Positions 27,048 through 36,912 are shown, counted from the stretch's first letter. The stretch is 64,000 nucleotides of DNA from Pseudomonas sp. C1C7 (GCF_013359595.1 NZ_JABFMP010000012.1:62001-126000), one strand, 5' to 3'. Notes: generated by a model not told the origin, from the letters alone. Program-made: numbers and translations.

Positions 27048-27923
27048 ATGCGCCTGCTTGCGATGTTGGTCGGCGCTGTGTGGCTGTGCTGCCAGTCGGT
27101 GCAGGCGCAGGTACGCAACTACGATGAAATGATCGCCGCCGGAGAGTTGAAGGTGGCGGTGTACAAGGACTTCGCACCCTACAGCTTCGAAAAGGGCGGC
27201 CAGCCCAGTGGTGTTGACGTCGAGCTGGCCCAGGCTCTGGCCAAGGCAATGGGCGTGCGCCTGACGCTGATCTGGGCGCCGGCCGGTGAAAAGCTCGACG
27301 ACGATCTGCGCGACTACATCTGGCGCGCCAGTGCCCTGCACAACCAGCAACTGGCCGACCTGATGATGCGCGTGCCTTACGACCGCGATTACGCGCAAAA
27401 GCGCAACGAATTCGGCGAACTGGAAAACGGTCATGTGGTGATGTTCGGTCCGTACCAGAACGAGCAATGGCAGGTGGCCTATGACCGCCGACGGCTGGAC
27501 AAGGTTGCCAGCGTCGCGGTGTTCCAGCAGCACCCGATTGGCGTCGAGGTCGACAGCGTGCCGTCGTTCTACCTCACTTCGGTGTTCAACGGCATGCTCG
27601 CCGGCAAGACCCATCACTATCCGGGCGTGCCCCAGGCATTTGCCGCGATGAAGGCCGGCGAGGTCGACGCGGTCATGGCCATGCGCGGTGAAATCGACTG
27701 GCAGGTGCACGAAGCAGCCGACCCGCAATTGGCCCTGGCCGAGAACGCCTACCCGAACATGGGCAAGCAGCTCTGGGAGATCGGCATGGCGGTGCACGAA
27801 AGCAACCGGCAACTGGCCTATGCGGTGGAGGAAGCGCTGGAAGGGCTGATTCGCGAGGGTGCGGTGAAGACCATTTATGGCCATTACGGCCTGCGGTATG
27901 ACGTGCCCGAGATGTATCAATAG
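27048..27923 (+). CDS. Quinoprotein dehydrogenase-associated periplasmic binding protein (XoxJ/MoxJ-like)
   Basis: 291 residues with a signal peptide ending near VQAQ (about 22). Type II solute-binding fold: ELKVAVYKDFAPYSFEKGGQPSGVDVELAQALAKAMG (split over about 30-68), and a late MAMRGEIDWQVHEAA segment. Family members sit beside xoxF/mxaF genes. Structural work on XoxJ suggests a role in dehydrogenase maturation or activation rather than transport, and no transporter genes are paired with it here. Starts 4 bases after the cytochrome gene. Confidence 0.88.
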   Translation: MRLLAMLVGAVWLCCQSVQAQVRNYDEMIAAGELKVAVYKDFAPYSFEKGGQPSGVDVELAQALAKAMGVRLTLIWAPAGEKLDDDLRDYIWRASALHNQQLADLMMRVPYDRDYAQKRNEFGELENGHVVMFGPYQNEQWQVAYDRRRLDKVASVAVFQQHPIGVEVDSVPSFYLTSVFNGMLAGKTHHYPGVPQAFAAMKAGEVDAVMAMRGEIDWQVHEAADPQLALAENAYPNMGKQLWEIGMAVHESNRQLAYAVEEALEGLIREGAVKTIYGHYGLRYDVPEMYQ

Positions 27924-27932
27924 GAGTGGCTG

Positions 27933-28691
27933 ATGAAATGGCAACGGATTTGTCTACTGGCGTGCTGCCTGAATCTGACGGCGCAGGCCGCCGTCGATCC
28001 GGGCAAGGACCCGGTGCCGTCGGTGATGTGGAGCTTCTATCACAAGCAGATGCTCGGCGATGCGCCGTTCGTGTTCGATGATCGGGTCAAGCTGTTGGCG
28101 CCACCGTTCGCAGAAGACGCGCGGCAGGTCCCGCTGGAAATCGATGCCCGGGCATTCAAGGGTGAGGTAGTGACCATCCTTGCCTGGGCCGAGCTCAACC
28201 CGTTGCCGAAAATCGTCGATTTCCAGCCGGTAAATGGACTGCTGCCCTGGCTGTCGATCCGCATTCGAGTCGAGCAGGCCACGCCCCTGCGCGCGGCAGT
28301 CCTGACACGCGATGGGCTGTGGCACGTGGGATCGACCCTGATCGACGCAGCGGGAGGTGGCTGCACTGCGCCAAGTGTGGTTCGCACCGAGCCGGGTTGG
28401 GAAGAGCGCATCGGCCAAGTGCTGGGCGGGCGTTATCCGCGCCAGGACTTCAATCGACTGCGCGTGCAGGTGGCGCATCCGATGGACAACGGCATGGTCA
28501 GCGGCATTCCTGAGTTTTACATCAATCACGCCGAACTGCGGGACGGCCAGAATCAACTGTTGGCCCGTCTCGAACTGTTTCCCGCTGTAAGCGAAAACCC
28601 CAGCCTGGGCTTCGATCTGGAGGGGGCAGAGCAGACACGACTGCTGTTGCGCGATAGCGGCGGCAATCTGTTCGATGCGTTAATTCCCTGA
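27933..28691 (+). CDS. Quinoprotein dehydrogenase-associated SoxYZ-like carrier
   Basis: 252 residues with a signal peptide ending near AQAA (about 20). An N-terminal SoxY-like part ends in the carrier-type motif GGGC144TAPS, followed by a SoxZ-like beta sandwich (VQVAHPMDNGM, GIPEFYINHAELRDG). In sulfur oxidation the SoxY C-terminal Cys carries the sulfur substrate; here the Cys is internal because Y and Z are fused. The family is found only with quinoprotein dehydrogenases; its cargo is unknown. Nine bases after the XoxJ-like gene. Confidence 0.88.
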   Translation: MKWQRICLLACCLNLTAQAAVDPGKDPVPSVMWSFYHKQMLGDAPFVFDDRVKLLAPPFAEDARQVPLEIDARAFKGEVVTILAWAELNPLPKIVDFQPVNGLLPWLSIRIRVEQATPLRAAVLTRDGLWHVGSTLIDAAGGGCTAPSVVRTEPGWEERIGQVLGGRYPRQDFNRLRVQVAHPMDNGMVSGIPEFYINHAELRDGQNQLLARLELFPAVSENPSLGFDLEGAEQTRLLLRDSGGNLFDALIP

Positions 28692-28707
28692 GCCAAAGGA
28701 GCGAGTC

Positions 28708-29640
28708 ATGCGCTGGATGCTGCTGTTGCTCATCGGTCTGAGCCTGCAAGCCGCGGCCGATATCGAATACACACTCAAGCCCAGGCAGATCGCCCCGGAC
28801 ACCTGGCTGCTGGAAGGCAGCACCGATAATTTCGCCAAGGACAACGGCGGCAACATCGTCAACACCGCGTTCATCGTCACCGAACGCGGTGTGGTGGTGA
28901 TCGATACCGGCCCGTCCAGACGCTACGGCGAAGCCATGCGCAGGGCCATCGCCGGGATCACCGACAAACCGGTGATCGAGGTCCTGCTGACCCATCATCA
29001 CCCCGATCATGTACTGGGCAATCAGGCGTTCAGCGATGTACCGATCGGCGCGCTGGCCGGCACCACCGAGCTGCTGCAAAAGCAGGGCGATGCCATGGCC
29101 GAAAACATGTATCGCCTGGTGGGCGACTGGATGCGCGGCACCGAGGTGGTGCTGCCGACCCGTACGCTTGCGCCGGGCATCGAGAGTTTTGGGAATCACG
29201 ATCTGCGCCTGCTAGGTCTGGGTGGGCATACGGGTGCGGATCTGGCTATTCTCGACCAGCAAACCGGCGTGCTGTTCGCTGGCGACCTGGTGTTTTATCA
29301 ACGGGCGCTGACCACGCCCAACAGTCCGGGGCTGTCGATATGGCTGGCCGACATCGCGACCCTGCAAGCGTTGCCCTGGACCCTGATCGTGCCTGGACAC
29401 GGGCCTGTCGCCAGCGATCGGCAACCCTTCGTGCAGATGCGCGACTACCTGGGCTGGCTCGACCAGCTGATGCGCGACGGCGCCGCCAATGGCAGCGACA
29501 TGGCCGAGATGATCCGCAGCCCCATCCCCGAGCGATTCGCCGGGATCAGCCTGAGCCGGTATGAGTTGATTCGCAGTGTCAGCCATTTGTATCCGCGGTA
29601 TGAGCGGGCGCGGATGACGCGAGTAGACAAACAGCGCTGA
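28708..29640 (+). CDS. Quinoprotein relay system zinc metallohydrolase (SoxH-like)
   Basis: 310 residues with a signal peptide ending near QAAAD (about 18). MBL fold with metal motif H96-HH-P-D100-H101 in LLTHHHPDHVLGN, GLGGHTGADLAI and later GDLVFYQRAL, and PGHGPVAS at the third metal site. Periplasmic. It follows the SoxYZ-like carrier by 16 bases, and the pair is thought of as a relay system linked to quinoprotein dehydrogenases, by analogy with SoxH beside SoxYZ. Substrate unknown. Confidence 0.88.
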   Translation: MRWMLLLLIGLSLQAAADIEYTLKPRQIAPDTWLLEGSTDNFAKDNGGNIVNTAFIVTERGVVVIDTGPSRRYGEAMRRAIAGITDKPVIEVLLTHHHPDHVLGNQAFSDVPIGALAGTTELLQKQGDAMAENMYRLVGDWMRGTEVVLPTRTLAPGIESFGNHDLRLLGLGGHTGADLAILDQQTGVLFAGDLVFYQRALTTPNSPGLSIWLADIATLQALPWTLIVPGHGPVASDRQPFVQMRDYLGWLDQLMRDGAANGSDMAEMIRSPIPERFAGISLSRYELIRSVSHLYPRYERARMTRVDKQR

Positions 29641-29643
29641 ACC

Positions 29644-29734
29644 CTGTGGGAGCGGGCTTGCTTGCGAATGCGCTGCAGCAATCGGCACATAGGTGACTGA
29701 CACGACGCCTTCGCGAGCAAGCCCGCTCCCACAA
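29644..29734. repeat. REP pair
   Basis: TGTGGGAGCGGGCTTGCTTGCGAA faces TTCGCGAGCAAGCCCGCTCCCACA. It separates the cytochrome operon from the dehydrogenase promoter. Confidence 0.85.
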
Positions 29735-29779
29735 GGGATCAATGTTGTTCTCGGATTTGGCAATCCACTTTCCCAATCC

Positions 29780-29795
29780 CATACCAAGGAACTAG
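29780..29795 (+). promoter_or_regulatory. CTAC-N4-GNAC-type box upstream of the quinoprotein dehydrogenase
   Basis: CATACCAAGGAACTAG, 108 bases before the ATG. Nearly identical to the box upstream of the cytochrome gene at the same distance. Confidence 0.55.
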
Positions 29796-29902
29796 AAATC
29801 TCCACATTGCGGCCAATTGTTGTCCAGGCGCCTGCGCTCAAAAATCTGCATCAGCCCGGGAAAATCTCCCGCACTAAAACAAAAACCGCAGAGGAAGCCG
29901 TC

Positions 29903-31678
29903 ATGACTCAACCCGCACGTCGCCAGCCCTTCGTCCTGAGCCTGCTGCTCAGTGCCATGCTGTTGTCCGGCCAGGCATTGGCCGGGGTTTCCGACCAGGA
30001 CATTCTCCAGGACCCGAAGAACCCCGAGCAGGTCGTGACCAACGGCCTGGGCGTTCAGGGTCAGCGCTACAGCCCGCTGGACATTCTCAACGTCAACAAC
30101 GTCAAGGACCTGCGCCCGGCGTGGGCGTTCTCGTTCGGCGGCGAAAAGCAGCGCGGCCAGCAGGCGCAGCCGATGGTCAAGGACGGCGTGATGTACATGA
30201 CCGGCTCCTATTCGCGGGTGTTCGCCGTGGATGCGCGCACCGGCAAAAAGCTCTGGCAATACGATGCGCGCCTGCCGGATGACATCCGTCCTTGCTGCGA
30301 CGTGATCAACCGTGGCGTGGCGCTGTACGGCGACCTGGTGATCTTCGGCACCCTCGATGCCAAACTCGTGGCGCTGAACAAGGACACCGGCAAGGTGGTC
30401 TGGAGCAAGAAAGTCGCTGACCACAAGGAAGGCTACTCGATCAGCGCCGCACCGCTGGTGATCAACGGCAAGCTGATCACGGGCGTCGCCGGTGGCGAAT
30501 TCGGCGTGGTGGGCAAGATCGAGGCCTACGATCCGAAAAACGGCGATCTTTTGTGGACCCGTCCGACCGTCGAAGGCCACATGGGTTATGTCTACAAGGA
30601 CGGCAAGGCAATCGAGAACGGCATCTCCGGCGGTGAAGCGGGCAAGACCTGGCCAGGCGATTTATGGAAGACCGGCGGTGCGGCGCCGTGGCTGGGCGGC
30701 TACTACGACCCGGAAACCAACCTGCTGTTGTTCGGCACCGGCAACCCGGCGCCGTGGAACTCGCACTTGCGTCCGGGGGACAACCTCTATTCCTCGTCGC
30801 GCCTGGCGCTCAACCCGGACGACGGCACCATCAAATGGCACTTCCAGAGCACACCACATGACGGCTGGGACTTCGACGGCGTGAACGAACTGGTGTCGTT
30901 CAACTACAGCGAAGGCGGCAAGGAAATCAAGGCGGCGGCAACCGCCGACCGTAACGGCTTCTTCTACGTGCTGGACCGCACCAACGGCAAATTCATCCGC
31001 GGCTTCCCATTCGTGGACAAGATCACCTGGGCCACCGGCCTGGATAAGGACGGCCGGCCGATCTACAACGACGCCAGCCGTCCCGGCGCACCAGGGGCCG
31101 AAGCCCACGGCACGTCGGTGTTCGTGGCGCCGGCGTTCCTCGGTGCGAAAAACTGGATGCCGATGGCCTACAACAGGGACACCGGGCTGTTCTACGTGCC
31201 GTCCAACGAGTGGGGCATGGACATCTGGAACGAGGGGATCGCCTACAAGAAAGGCGCGGCGTTCCTCGGTGCCGGATTCACCATCAAGCCGTTGAACGAA
31301 GACTACATCGGCGTACTGCGCGCCATCGATCCGAAGACCGGCAAGGAAGTCTGGCGCCACAAGAACTTCGCGCCGCTGTGGGGTGGGGTTCTGACCACCA
31401 AGGGCAACCTGGTGTTCACCGGTACGCCGGAAGGTTTCCTGCAGGCGTTCAATGCCAAGACCGGCGAGAAGGTCTGGGAATTCCAGACCGGCTCCGGCGT
31501 CCTCGGCTCGCCCGTGACCTGGGAAATGGATGGCGAGCAGTACGTCTCGGTGCTTTCCGGCTGGGGCGGCGCGGTGCCGCTGTGGGGCGGCGAAGTGGCC
31601 AAGCGGGTGAAGGACTTCAACCAGGGCGGCATGCTCTGGACCTTCAAATTGCCGAAGGAACTGGTGGCCAAGCACTGA
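29903..31678 (+). CDS. pedH: PQQ-dependent alcohol dehydrogenase, lanthanide type (PedH-like)
   Basis: 591 residues from ATG 29903 (GAGGA ribosome site); signal peptide ends at QALA-G (about 27). Eight-bladed quinoprotein propeller. The adjacent cysteines C131-C132 form the vicinal disulfide ring over PQQ. The catalytic Asp323 is followed by Asp325 in GWDFDGVNE; Asp at the second position is the mark of lanthanide-dependent enzymes (XoxF, PedH), while calcium enzymes such as ExaA have Ala there. It oxidises primary alcohols, and in PedH also aldehydes, in the periplasm. Next to an aldehyde dehydrogenase and downstream of the cytochrome/relay genes, the same order as P. putida PP_2675-PP_2680. 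Confidence 0.92.
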   Translation: MTQPARRQPFVLSLLLSAMLLSGQALAGVSDQDILQDPKNPEQVVTNGLGVQGQRYSPLDILNVNNVKDLRPAWAFSFGGEKQRGQQAQPMVKDGVMYMTGSYSRVFAVDARTGKKLWQYDARLPDDIRPCCDVINRGVALYGDLVIFGTLDAKLVALNKDTGKVVWSKKVADHKEGYSISAAPLVINGKLITGVAGGEFGVVGKIEAYDPKNGDLLWTRPTVEGHMGYVYKDGKAIENGISGGEAGKTWPGDLWKTGGAAPWLGGYYDPETNLLLFGTGNPAPWNSHLRPGDNLYSSSRLALNPDDGTIKWHFQSTPHDGWDFDGVNELVSFNYSEGGKEIKAAATADRNGFFYVLDRTNGKFIRGFPFVDKITWATGLDKDGRPIYNDASRPGAPGAEAHGTSVFVAPAFLGAKNWMPMAYNRDTGLFYVPSNEWGMDIWNEGIAYKKGAAFLGAGFTIKPLNEDYIGVLRAIDPKTGKEVWRHKNFAPLWGGVLTTKGNLVFTGTPEGFLQAFNAKTGEKVWEFQTGSGVLGSPVTWEMDGEQYVSVLSGWGGAVPLWGGEVAKRVKDFNQGGMLWTFKLPKELVAKH

Positions 31679-31694
31679 CACAGATCTCCACCCC

Positions 31695-31796
31695 CTGTAG
31701 GAGCGAGCTTGCTCGCGATGGACTCAAGAACACCGCAGGGCATCAGGTTTCCCGCGTCATCGTTAACGACCATAGCGAGCAAGCTCGCTCCTACAG
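31695..31796. repeat. REP pair between the alcohol and aldehyde dehydrogenase genes
   Basis: TGTAGGAGCGAGCTTGCTCGCGATGG faces CCATAGCGAGCAAGCTCGCTCCTACA. If transcription passes through, it may attenuate or protect the mRNA. Confidence 0.85.
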
Positions 31797-31832
31797 AAAA
31801 CGTATCTTATCGATCCAGACAGAGGCTTCATC

Positions 31833-33353
31833 ATGATCTACGCCCAACCCGGAACACCCGGCGCTGTCGTTTCCTTCAAGCCGCGCTACGGTAATTTCAT
31901 CGGTGGCGAATTCGTCGCACCGGTCAATGGCGAGTACTTCACCAATACCTCGCCGGTCAACGGTGAGGTGATTGCCGAGTTCCCGCGCTCGAGCGCCGCC
32001 GACATCGACAAGGCCCTCGATGCCGCCCATGCCGCCGCCGATGCCTGGGGCAAGACCTCGGTCCAGGATCGTTCGCTGATCCTGCTGAAAATCGCCGACC
32101 GCATCGAGCAGAACCTGGAAATCCTCGCCGTCACCGAAACCTGGGACAATGGCAAGGCCGTGCGCGAAACCCTCAACGCCGACGTGCCGCTGGCGGCCGA
32201 CCATTTTCGCTATTTCGCCGGCTGCATCCGAGCCCAGGAAGGCGGCGCTGCGGAGATCAACGAACTGACCACCGCCTACCACTTCCACGAACCGCTGGGC
32301 GTGGTCGGGCAGATCATCCCGTGGAACTTCCCGCTATTGATGGCCGCCTGGAAACTCGCCCCGGCCCTGGCCGCCGGCAACTGTATCGTGCTCAAGCCGG
32401 CAGAGCAGACGCCGCTGTCGATCATGGTCTTTGCCGAACTGATTGCCGACCTGCTGCCGGCGGGCGTGCTGAACATCGTCCAGGGCTTCGGTCGTGAAGC
32501 CGGCGAGGCGTTGGCCACCAGCAAGCGCATCGCCAAGATCGCCTTCACCGGTTCCACCCCGGTGGGCGCGCACATCCTGCATTGCGCCGCCGAGAACATC
32601 ATTCCGAGCACCGTCGAGCTGGGCGGCAAGTCGCCGAACATCTTCTTCGAAGACATCATGCAGGCCGAGCCCGCGTTCATCGAGAAAGCCGCCGAAGGCC
32701 TGGTGCTGGCGTTCTTCAACCAGGGTGAAGTCTGCACCTGCCCGTCCCGCGCCCTGGTGCAGGAATCGATCTACGAGCCGTTCATGGCCGAGGTGATGAA
32801 GAAGATCGTCAAGATCAAGCGCGGTAACCCGCTCGACACCGAAACCATGGTCGGTGCCCAGGCCTCCGAGCAGCAATACGACAAGATCCTCTCGTACCTG
32901 AACATCGCTCAGGAGGAGGGCGCCCAGCTGCTCACCGGTGGTGCGGCAGAGCGTCTGGAGGGCGATCTGGCCAGCGGCTATTACATCCAGCCGACCTTGC
33001 TCAAGGGCAGCAACAAGATGCGCGTATTCCAGGAAGAGATCTTCGGCCCTGTGGTGGGCGTGACCACCTTCAAGGACGAAGCCGAAGCCCTGGCGATTGC
33101 CAACGACACCGAGTTCGGTCTCGGTGCGGGCCTCTGGACCCGCGACATCAACCGCGCCTACCGCATGGGTCGGGCGATCAAGGCCGGGCGCGTCTGGACC
33201 AACTGCTACCACCTGTACCCGGCCCACGCCGCGTTCGGTGGCTACAAAAAGTCCGGCGTCGGCCGGGAAAACCACAAGATGATGCTCGATCACTACCAGC
33301 AGACCAAGAACCTGCTGGTGAGCTATGACATCAATCCGCTGGGGTTCTTCTGA
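31833..33353 (+). CDS. exaC: NAD-dependent aldehyde dehydrogenase (ExaC/PedI type)
   Basis: 506 residues. Catalytic Cys301 in FFNQGEVCT, general base Glu262 in [12 protein letters not shown] motif FTGSTPVG and IPWNFPLLM. No signal peptide, so cytoplasmic. It oxidises acetaldehyde and other aldehydes made from alcohols by the quinoprotein dehydrogenase. Its position between the dehydrogenase and pqq genes matches exaC of P. aeruginosa and pedI of P. putida. No box of the CTAC type was found directly upstream, so it is probably transcribed from the dehydrogenase promoter. Confidence 0.94.
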   Translation: MIYAQPGTPGAVVSFKPRYGNFIGGEFVAPVNGEYFTNTSPVNGEVIAEFPRSSAADIDKALDAAHAAADAWGKTSVQDRSLILLKIADRIEQNLEILAVTETWDNGKAVRETLNADVPLAADHFRYFAGCIRAQEGGAAEINELTTAYHFHEPLGVVGQIIPWNFPLLMAAWKLAPALAAGNCIVLKPAEQTPLSIMVFAELIADLLPAGVLNIVQGFGREAGEALATSKRIAKIAFTGSTPVGAHILHCAAENIIPSTVELGGKSPNIFFEDIMQAEPAFIEKAAEGLVLAFFNQGEVCTCPSRALVQESIYEPFMAEVMKKIVKIKRGNPLDTETMVGAQASEQQYDKILSYLNIAQEEGAQLLTGGAAERLEGDLASGYYIQPTLLKGSNKMRVFQEEIFGPVVGVTTFKDEAEALAIANDTEFGLGAGLWTRDINRAYRMGRAIKAGRVWTNCYHLYPAHAAFGGYKKSGVGRENHKMMLDHYQQTKNLLVSYDINPLGFF

Positions 33354-33375
33354 TTCATTAAATACGCCGCATACC

Positions 33376-33466
33376 CTGTGGGAGCGGGCTTGCTCGCGAA
33401 GAGGCCGTGTCAGTCACCGAGGATGCGACTGACACACGACTTTCGCGAGCAAGCCCGCTCCCACAT
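33376..33466. repeat. REP pair upstream of the pqq operon
   Basis: TGTGGGAGCGGGCTTGCTCGCGAA faces TTTCGCGAGCAAGCCCGCTCCCACA with an inner GTGTCAGTC/GACTGACAC stem. Confidence 0.85.
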
Positions 33467-33501
33467 TGGTTTTCCGTATGCCTGAAATCCGCGTCACACC
33501 C

Positions 33502-33543
33502 CCTACCAACGCACCCCCAAACTTCCTTCGAAAGTAGCATTCG
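33502..33543 (+). promoter_or_regulatory. pqqA promoter elements
   Basis: CCTACCAACGCACCCC (33502-33517) is a weaker relative of the CTAC-N4-GNAC box, 94 bases before pqqA. The 12-mer AAGTAGCATTCG (33532-33543) is identical to one upstream of nosP. Confidence 0.45.
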
Positions 33544-33610
33544 GCCGCCCGGCACCCCGTGCATTAATGGTGCTACCGGAATCACCCGGCACAAGAAGAG
33601 GATTGAACCC

Positions 33611-33682
33611 ATGTGGACTAAACCCGCGTTTACCGATCTGCGTATTGGCTTCGAAGTGACGATGTATTTCGCCAACCGTTGA
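33611..33682 (+). CDS. pqqA: PqqA, precursor peptide of pyrroloquinoline quinone
   Basis: 23 residues: [20 protein letters not shown] and ANR. The Glu15-x3-Tyr19 pair is the crosslink pair from which all atoms of PQQ derive. A ribosomally made peptide, cut and matured by the Pqq proteins encoded next. Translation starts at ATG 33611 after GAGGATTG. pqqB starts 55 bases downstream, a usual gap in which pqqA-richer transcripts are made. Confidence 0.97.
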   Translation: MWTKPAFTDLRIGFEVTMYFANR

Positions 33683-33737
33683 TTGTTCACCCGGCCAGCG
33701 GCAGCGTTGGCCGGGTCTGCCTTCTGGAGCATTGCTC

Positions 33738-34652
33738 ATGCACATCCGGGTTCTGGGTTCCGCCGCCGGCGGCGGTTTTCCGCAGTGGAACTGCAATTGC
33801 CGGCAATGTGCCGGGGTGCGCAACGGCAGCCTGCGCGCGCAACGGCGTACGCAGTCGTCGATCGCCCTGAGCGACGACGGAGTGGACTGGGTGCTGTGCA
33901 ACGCTTCACCGGACATCCGCGCGCAACTCGAGAGCTTTGCGCCATTGCAACCGGCGCGCCGCCTGCGTGACAGCGCCATCGCCGGCGTGGTGCTGATGGA
34001 CAGCCAGATCGACCACTGCACCGGCCTGCTGAGTCTGCGCGAAGGCTGCCCGCATAATGTCTGGTGTACCGAACGGGTGCATCAGGATCTCAACACGGGC
34101 TTCCCCCTGTTCACCATGCTCAGTCACTGGAACGGCGGATTGCAGTGGCAACCTGTGCGTCTCAATCGCGAGCCGTTCCGGATTGCGGCCTGCTACCACC
34201 TCCGGTTTTGTGCCATTCCATTGATCAGCAACGCCCCGCCGTATTCACCCAATCGAGGCAATCCGCAGCCGGGGGACAACATCGGCCTGTTCATCGAGGA
34301 CCAGCGCAGCGGCGCCTCGCTGTTTTACGCACCGGGGCTGGGGCAGGTCGACGAAGAGGTGCTGGGCTGGATGCAGCGCGCCGATTGCCTGCTGCTGGAC
34401 GGCACCCTGTGGCGCGATGATGAGATGCGCCTATGCGAAGTCGGACACAGCCTGGGCAGCGAAATGGGCCACCTGGCGCAGAGCGGGCCGGGCGGCATGC
34501 TGGAAGTGCTGGAGGCGTTCCCGCGCCAGCGCAAGGTGCTGATTCACATCAACAACACCAACCCGATCCTCGATGAAGACTCGGCTGAGCGAGCACTGTT
34601 GGCGCGGCGGGGGATCGAGGTGGCGTATGACGGCATGGATATTGTGTTGTAG
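33738..34652 (+). CDS. pqqB: PqqB, MBL-fold PQQ biosynthesis protein
   Basis: 304 residues from ATG 33738 (a TTG two codons upstream is in frame). N-terminus [18 protein letters not shown] and CNC-x2-C zinc-type cysteines (WNCNCRQC), then the metal segment QIDHCTGLL (degenerate MBL motif) and HINNTNPIL. Family members hydroxylate the Glu-Tyr-derived intermediate before ring closure by PqqC. Second gene of the pqq operon. Confidence 0.96.
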   Translation: MHIRVLGSAAGGGFPQWNCNCRQCAGVRNGSLRAQRRTQSSIALSDDGVDWVLCNASPDIRAQLESFAPLQPARRLRDSAIAGVVLMDSQIDHCTGLLSLREGCPHNVWCTERVHQDLNTGFPLFTMLSHWNGGLQWQPVRLNREPFRIAACYHLRFCAIPLISNAPPYSPNRGNPQPGDNIGLFIEDQRSGASLFYAPGLGQVDEEVLGWMQRADCLLLDGTLWRDDEMRLCEVGHSLGSEMGHLAQSGPGGMLEVLEAFPRQRKVLIHINNTNPILDEDSAERALLARRGIEVAYDGMDIVL

Positions 34653-34660
34653 CGGAGCGC

Positions 34661-34733
34661 CCCTTCGCGGGCGAGCCTCGCGCCTACAAGAGAGCACCAC
34701 GCACCTGTAGGAGCGAGGCTTGCCCGCGAAGAG
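34661..34733. repeat. REP pair between pqqB and pqqC
   Basis: CTTCGCGGGCGAGCCTCGCGCCTACA faces TGTAGGAGCGAGGCTTGCCCGCGAAG. Unusual in lying inside an operon; the order of the arms is inverted relative to most copies. Confidence 0.8.
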
Positions 34734-34770
34734 GCCGGACCAGACACCAAAAGATTCCCGGAGAACAACA

Positions 34771-35523
34771 ATGACCAACACTCCACTGACCCCCGCCGAA
34801 TTCGAGCAGGCCCTGCGTGCCAAGGGTGCTTACTACCATATCCACCACCCATACCACGTGGCGATGTACCATGGCCGTGCCACCCGCGAGCAGATCCAGG
34901 GCTGGGTCGCCAACCGCTTCTACTACCAGGTCAACATCCCGCTCAAGGACGCCGCGATCCTTGCCAACTGCCCTGACCGCGAGATCCGTCGCCAATGGAT
35001 TCAGCGCCTGCTGGATCACGACGGCGCGCCCGGCAGTGAAGGCGGGATTGAAGCCTGGCTGCGTCTTGGCGAAGCGGTCGGACTGGAGCGCGAGCGGATC
35101 CTTTCGCAGGAACTCGTACTGCCCGGCGTGCGCTTCGCCGTAGACGCCTACGTCAACTTCGCCCGCCGCGCCAGTTGGCAGGAAGCCGCCAGCAGCTCCC
35201 TGACCGAACTGTTCGCCCCGCAGATCCACCAGTCGCGCCTCGACAGCTGGCCGCAGCATTACCCGTGGATCAACCCGGACGGCTACGCATATTTCCGCAC
35301 TCGCCTGGGTCAGGCCCGGCGCGATGTCGAGCATGGCCTGCGCATCACCCTCGAGCATTACCAAACCCGCGAAGGACAAGCGCGCATGCTGGAAATCCTG
35401 CAGTTCAAGCTGGACATTCTCTGGACCATGCTCGACGCCATGACCATGGCCTACGAACTCGAGCGCCCGCCTTATCACTCGGTCACCCGCGACAATGTCT
35501 GGCATCGGGGGATCGCCCTGTGA
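34771..35523 (+). CDS. pqqC: PqqC, pyrroloquinoline quinone synthase
   Basis: 250 residues from ATG 34771 with GGAGAA upstream. All-helical PqqC/TenA fold: [15 protein letters not shown] (about 21-35), [20 protein letters not shown], and [19 protein letters not shown]. It performs the final ring closure and eight-electron oxidation using O2 without a cofactor. Its stop overlaps the GTG start of pqqD. Confidence 0.97.
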   Translation: MTNTPLTPAEFEQALRAKGAYYHIHHPYHVAMYHGRATREQIQGWVANRFYYQVNIPLKDAAILANCPDREIRRQWIQRLLDHDGAPGSEGGIEAWLRLGEAVGLERERILSQELVLPGVRFAVDAYVNFARRASWQEAASSSLTELFAPQIHQSRLDSWPQHYPWINPDGYAYFRTRLGQARRDVEHGLRITLEHYQTREGQARMLEILQFKLDILWTMLDAMTMAYELERPPYHSVTRDNVWHRGIAL

Positions 35524-35792
35524 ACCTGATCAATCGAGAACAGTCACCCTCGTTGCGCCGCGGGTTTCGCCTGCAATGGGAACCGCGTCAGGCCTGCCAT
35601 GTGCTGCTGTACCCCGAAGGCATGATTAAGCTCAACGCCAGCGCCGGACAGATTCTCGATCTGCTGGACGGCCGGCGCAGCGTTGCCGCGATCATTGCCC
35701 AACTGTCGGCGAAGCATCCCGAGGTGCCGGGAATCGATGAGGATGTGCTGGCGTTCCTGGAGGTGGCCCATGCCCAGTTCTGGATCGAGTGA
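35520..35792 (+). CDS. pqqD: PqqD, PqqA-binding chaperone
   Basis: 90 residues from a GTG start that overlaps the pqqC stop by four bases (GTGA). Core pattern [40 protein letters not shown] and VAAIIAQL are typical of PqqD, a small winged-helix-like protein that presents PqqA to PqqE. The 3' end overlaps pqqE by 23 bases. Confidence 0.95.
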   Translation: MNLINREQSPSLRRGFRLQWEPRQACHVLLYPEGMIKLNASAGQILDLLDGRRSVAAIIAQLSAKHPEVPGIDEDVLAFLEVAHAQFWIE

Positions 35793-36912
35793 AACGCTGC
35801 CGGGGCCACCGCTGTGGCTGCTGGCGGAGCTGACCTATCGTTGCCCGCTGCAGTGCCCGTACTGCTCCAATCCGCTGGACTTCGCCCGGCACGGCGAGGA
35901 GCTGAGCACCGAGCAATGGATTCGCGTGTTCCGCGAAGCGCGCGAGATGGGCGCCGCGCAACTGGGTTTTTCCGGTGGCGAGCCGTTGGTGCGTCAGGAC
36001 CTGGCGCAGTTGATCAAGGCCGCGCGGGACATGGGCTACTACACCAACCTGATCACCTCGGGCATCGGCTTGACCGAGCAGAAGGTGCGCGACTTCAAGG
36101 TCGCCGGGCTCGACCATATCCAGATCAGTTTCCAGGCCGCCGACGAGGCGGTGAACAACATGCTCGCCGGCTCACGCAAAGCCTTCGCGCAGAAGCTGGC
36201 CATGGCCCGGGCGGTGAAAGCCCAGGGCTATCCGATGGTGCTGAACTTCGTCACCCACCGGCACAACATCGACAATATCGACCGGATCATCGAACTATGC
36301 CTGGAACTGGAAGCGGATTTCGTGGAATTGGCGACGTGCCAGTTCTACGGCTGGGCCGAACTCAACCGTGTCGGCCTGCTGCCGACCCGTGAGCAATTGC
36401 AGCGCGCCGAGCGCATCACCAACGAGTATCGCCAGCGTCTCGAGGCCCAGGGCCATCCGTGCAAACTGATTTTCGTCACCCCGGACTATTACGAGGAACG
36501 CCCGAAAACCTGCATGAACGGCTGGGCGAACCTTTTTCTCGACATCACCCCCGACGGCACCGCGTTGCCCTGCCATAGCGCCCGGCAGTTGCCGGTGCAG
36601 TTTCCCAACGTGCGTGAGCACAGCATCGAGCACATCTGGAACGATTCGTTCGGCTTCAACCGTTTTCGCGGCGATGCTTGGATGAAGGAGCCGTGCCGCT
36701 CCTGCGACGAAAAGCACAAGGACCTGGGGGGCTGCCGTTGCCAGGCGTTCATGCTCACGGGGGACGCGGCCAATGCCGACCCGGTGTGCGCCAAATCGCT
36801 CCATCACGAAGTGATCCTCAAGGCGCGGGAAGAGGCCGAAGCGCCGGGGCTCGGCATCGAACATCTGACATTGCGTAATGAGAAGGCATCGCAGCTGATC
36901 TACCGCGGCTGA
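35770..36912 (+). CDS. pqqE: PqqE, radical SAM/SPASM PqqA glutamate-tyrosine crosslinkase
   Basis: 380 residues from ATG 35770, inside the end of pqqD. Radical SAM cluster C25-x3-C29-x2-C32 (CPLQCPYC), SAM-binding FSGGEPL, and C-terminal SPASM cysteines around CMNGW, CHSAR, and [16 protein letters not shown]. It forms the C-C bond between Glu and Tyr of PqqA, the first step of PQQ synthesis. No pqqF protease gene follows; the next gene is ercA. Confidence 0.96.
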   Translation: MPSSGSSETLPGPPLWLLAELTYRCPLQCPYCSNPLDFARHGEELSTEQWIRVFREAREMGAAQLGFSGGEPLVRQDLAQLIKAARDMGYYTNLITSGIGLTEQKVRDFKVAGLDHIQISFQAADEAVNNMLAGSRKAFAQKLAMARAVKAQGYPMVLNFVTHRHNIDNIDRIIELCLELEADFVELATCQFYGWAELNRVGLLPTREQLQRAERITNEYRQRLEAQGHPCKLIFVTPDYYEERPKTCMNGWANLFLDITPDGTALPCHSARQLPVQFPNVREHSIEHIWNDSFGFNRFRGDAWMKEPCRSCDEKHKDLGGCRCQAFMLTGDAANADPVCAKSLHHEVILKAREEAEAPGLGIEHLTLRNEKASQLIYRG

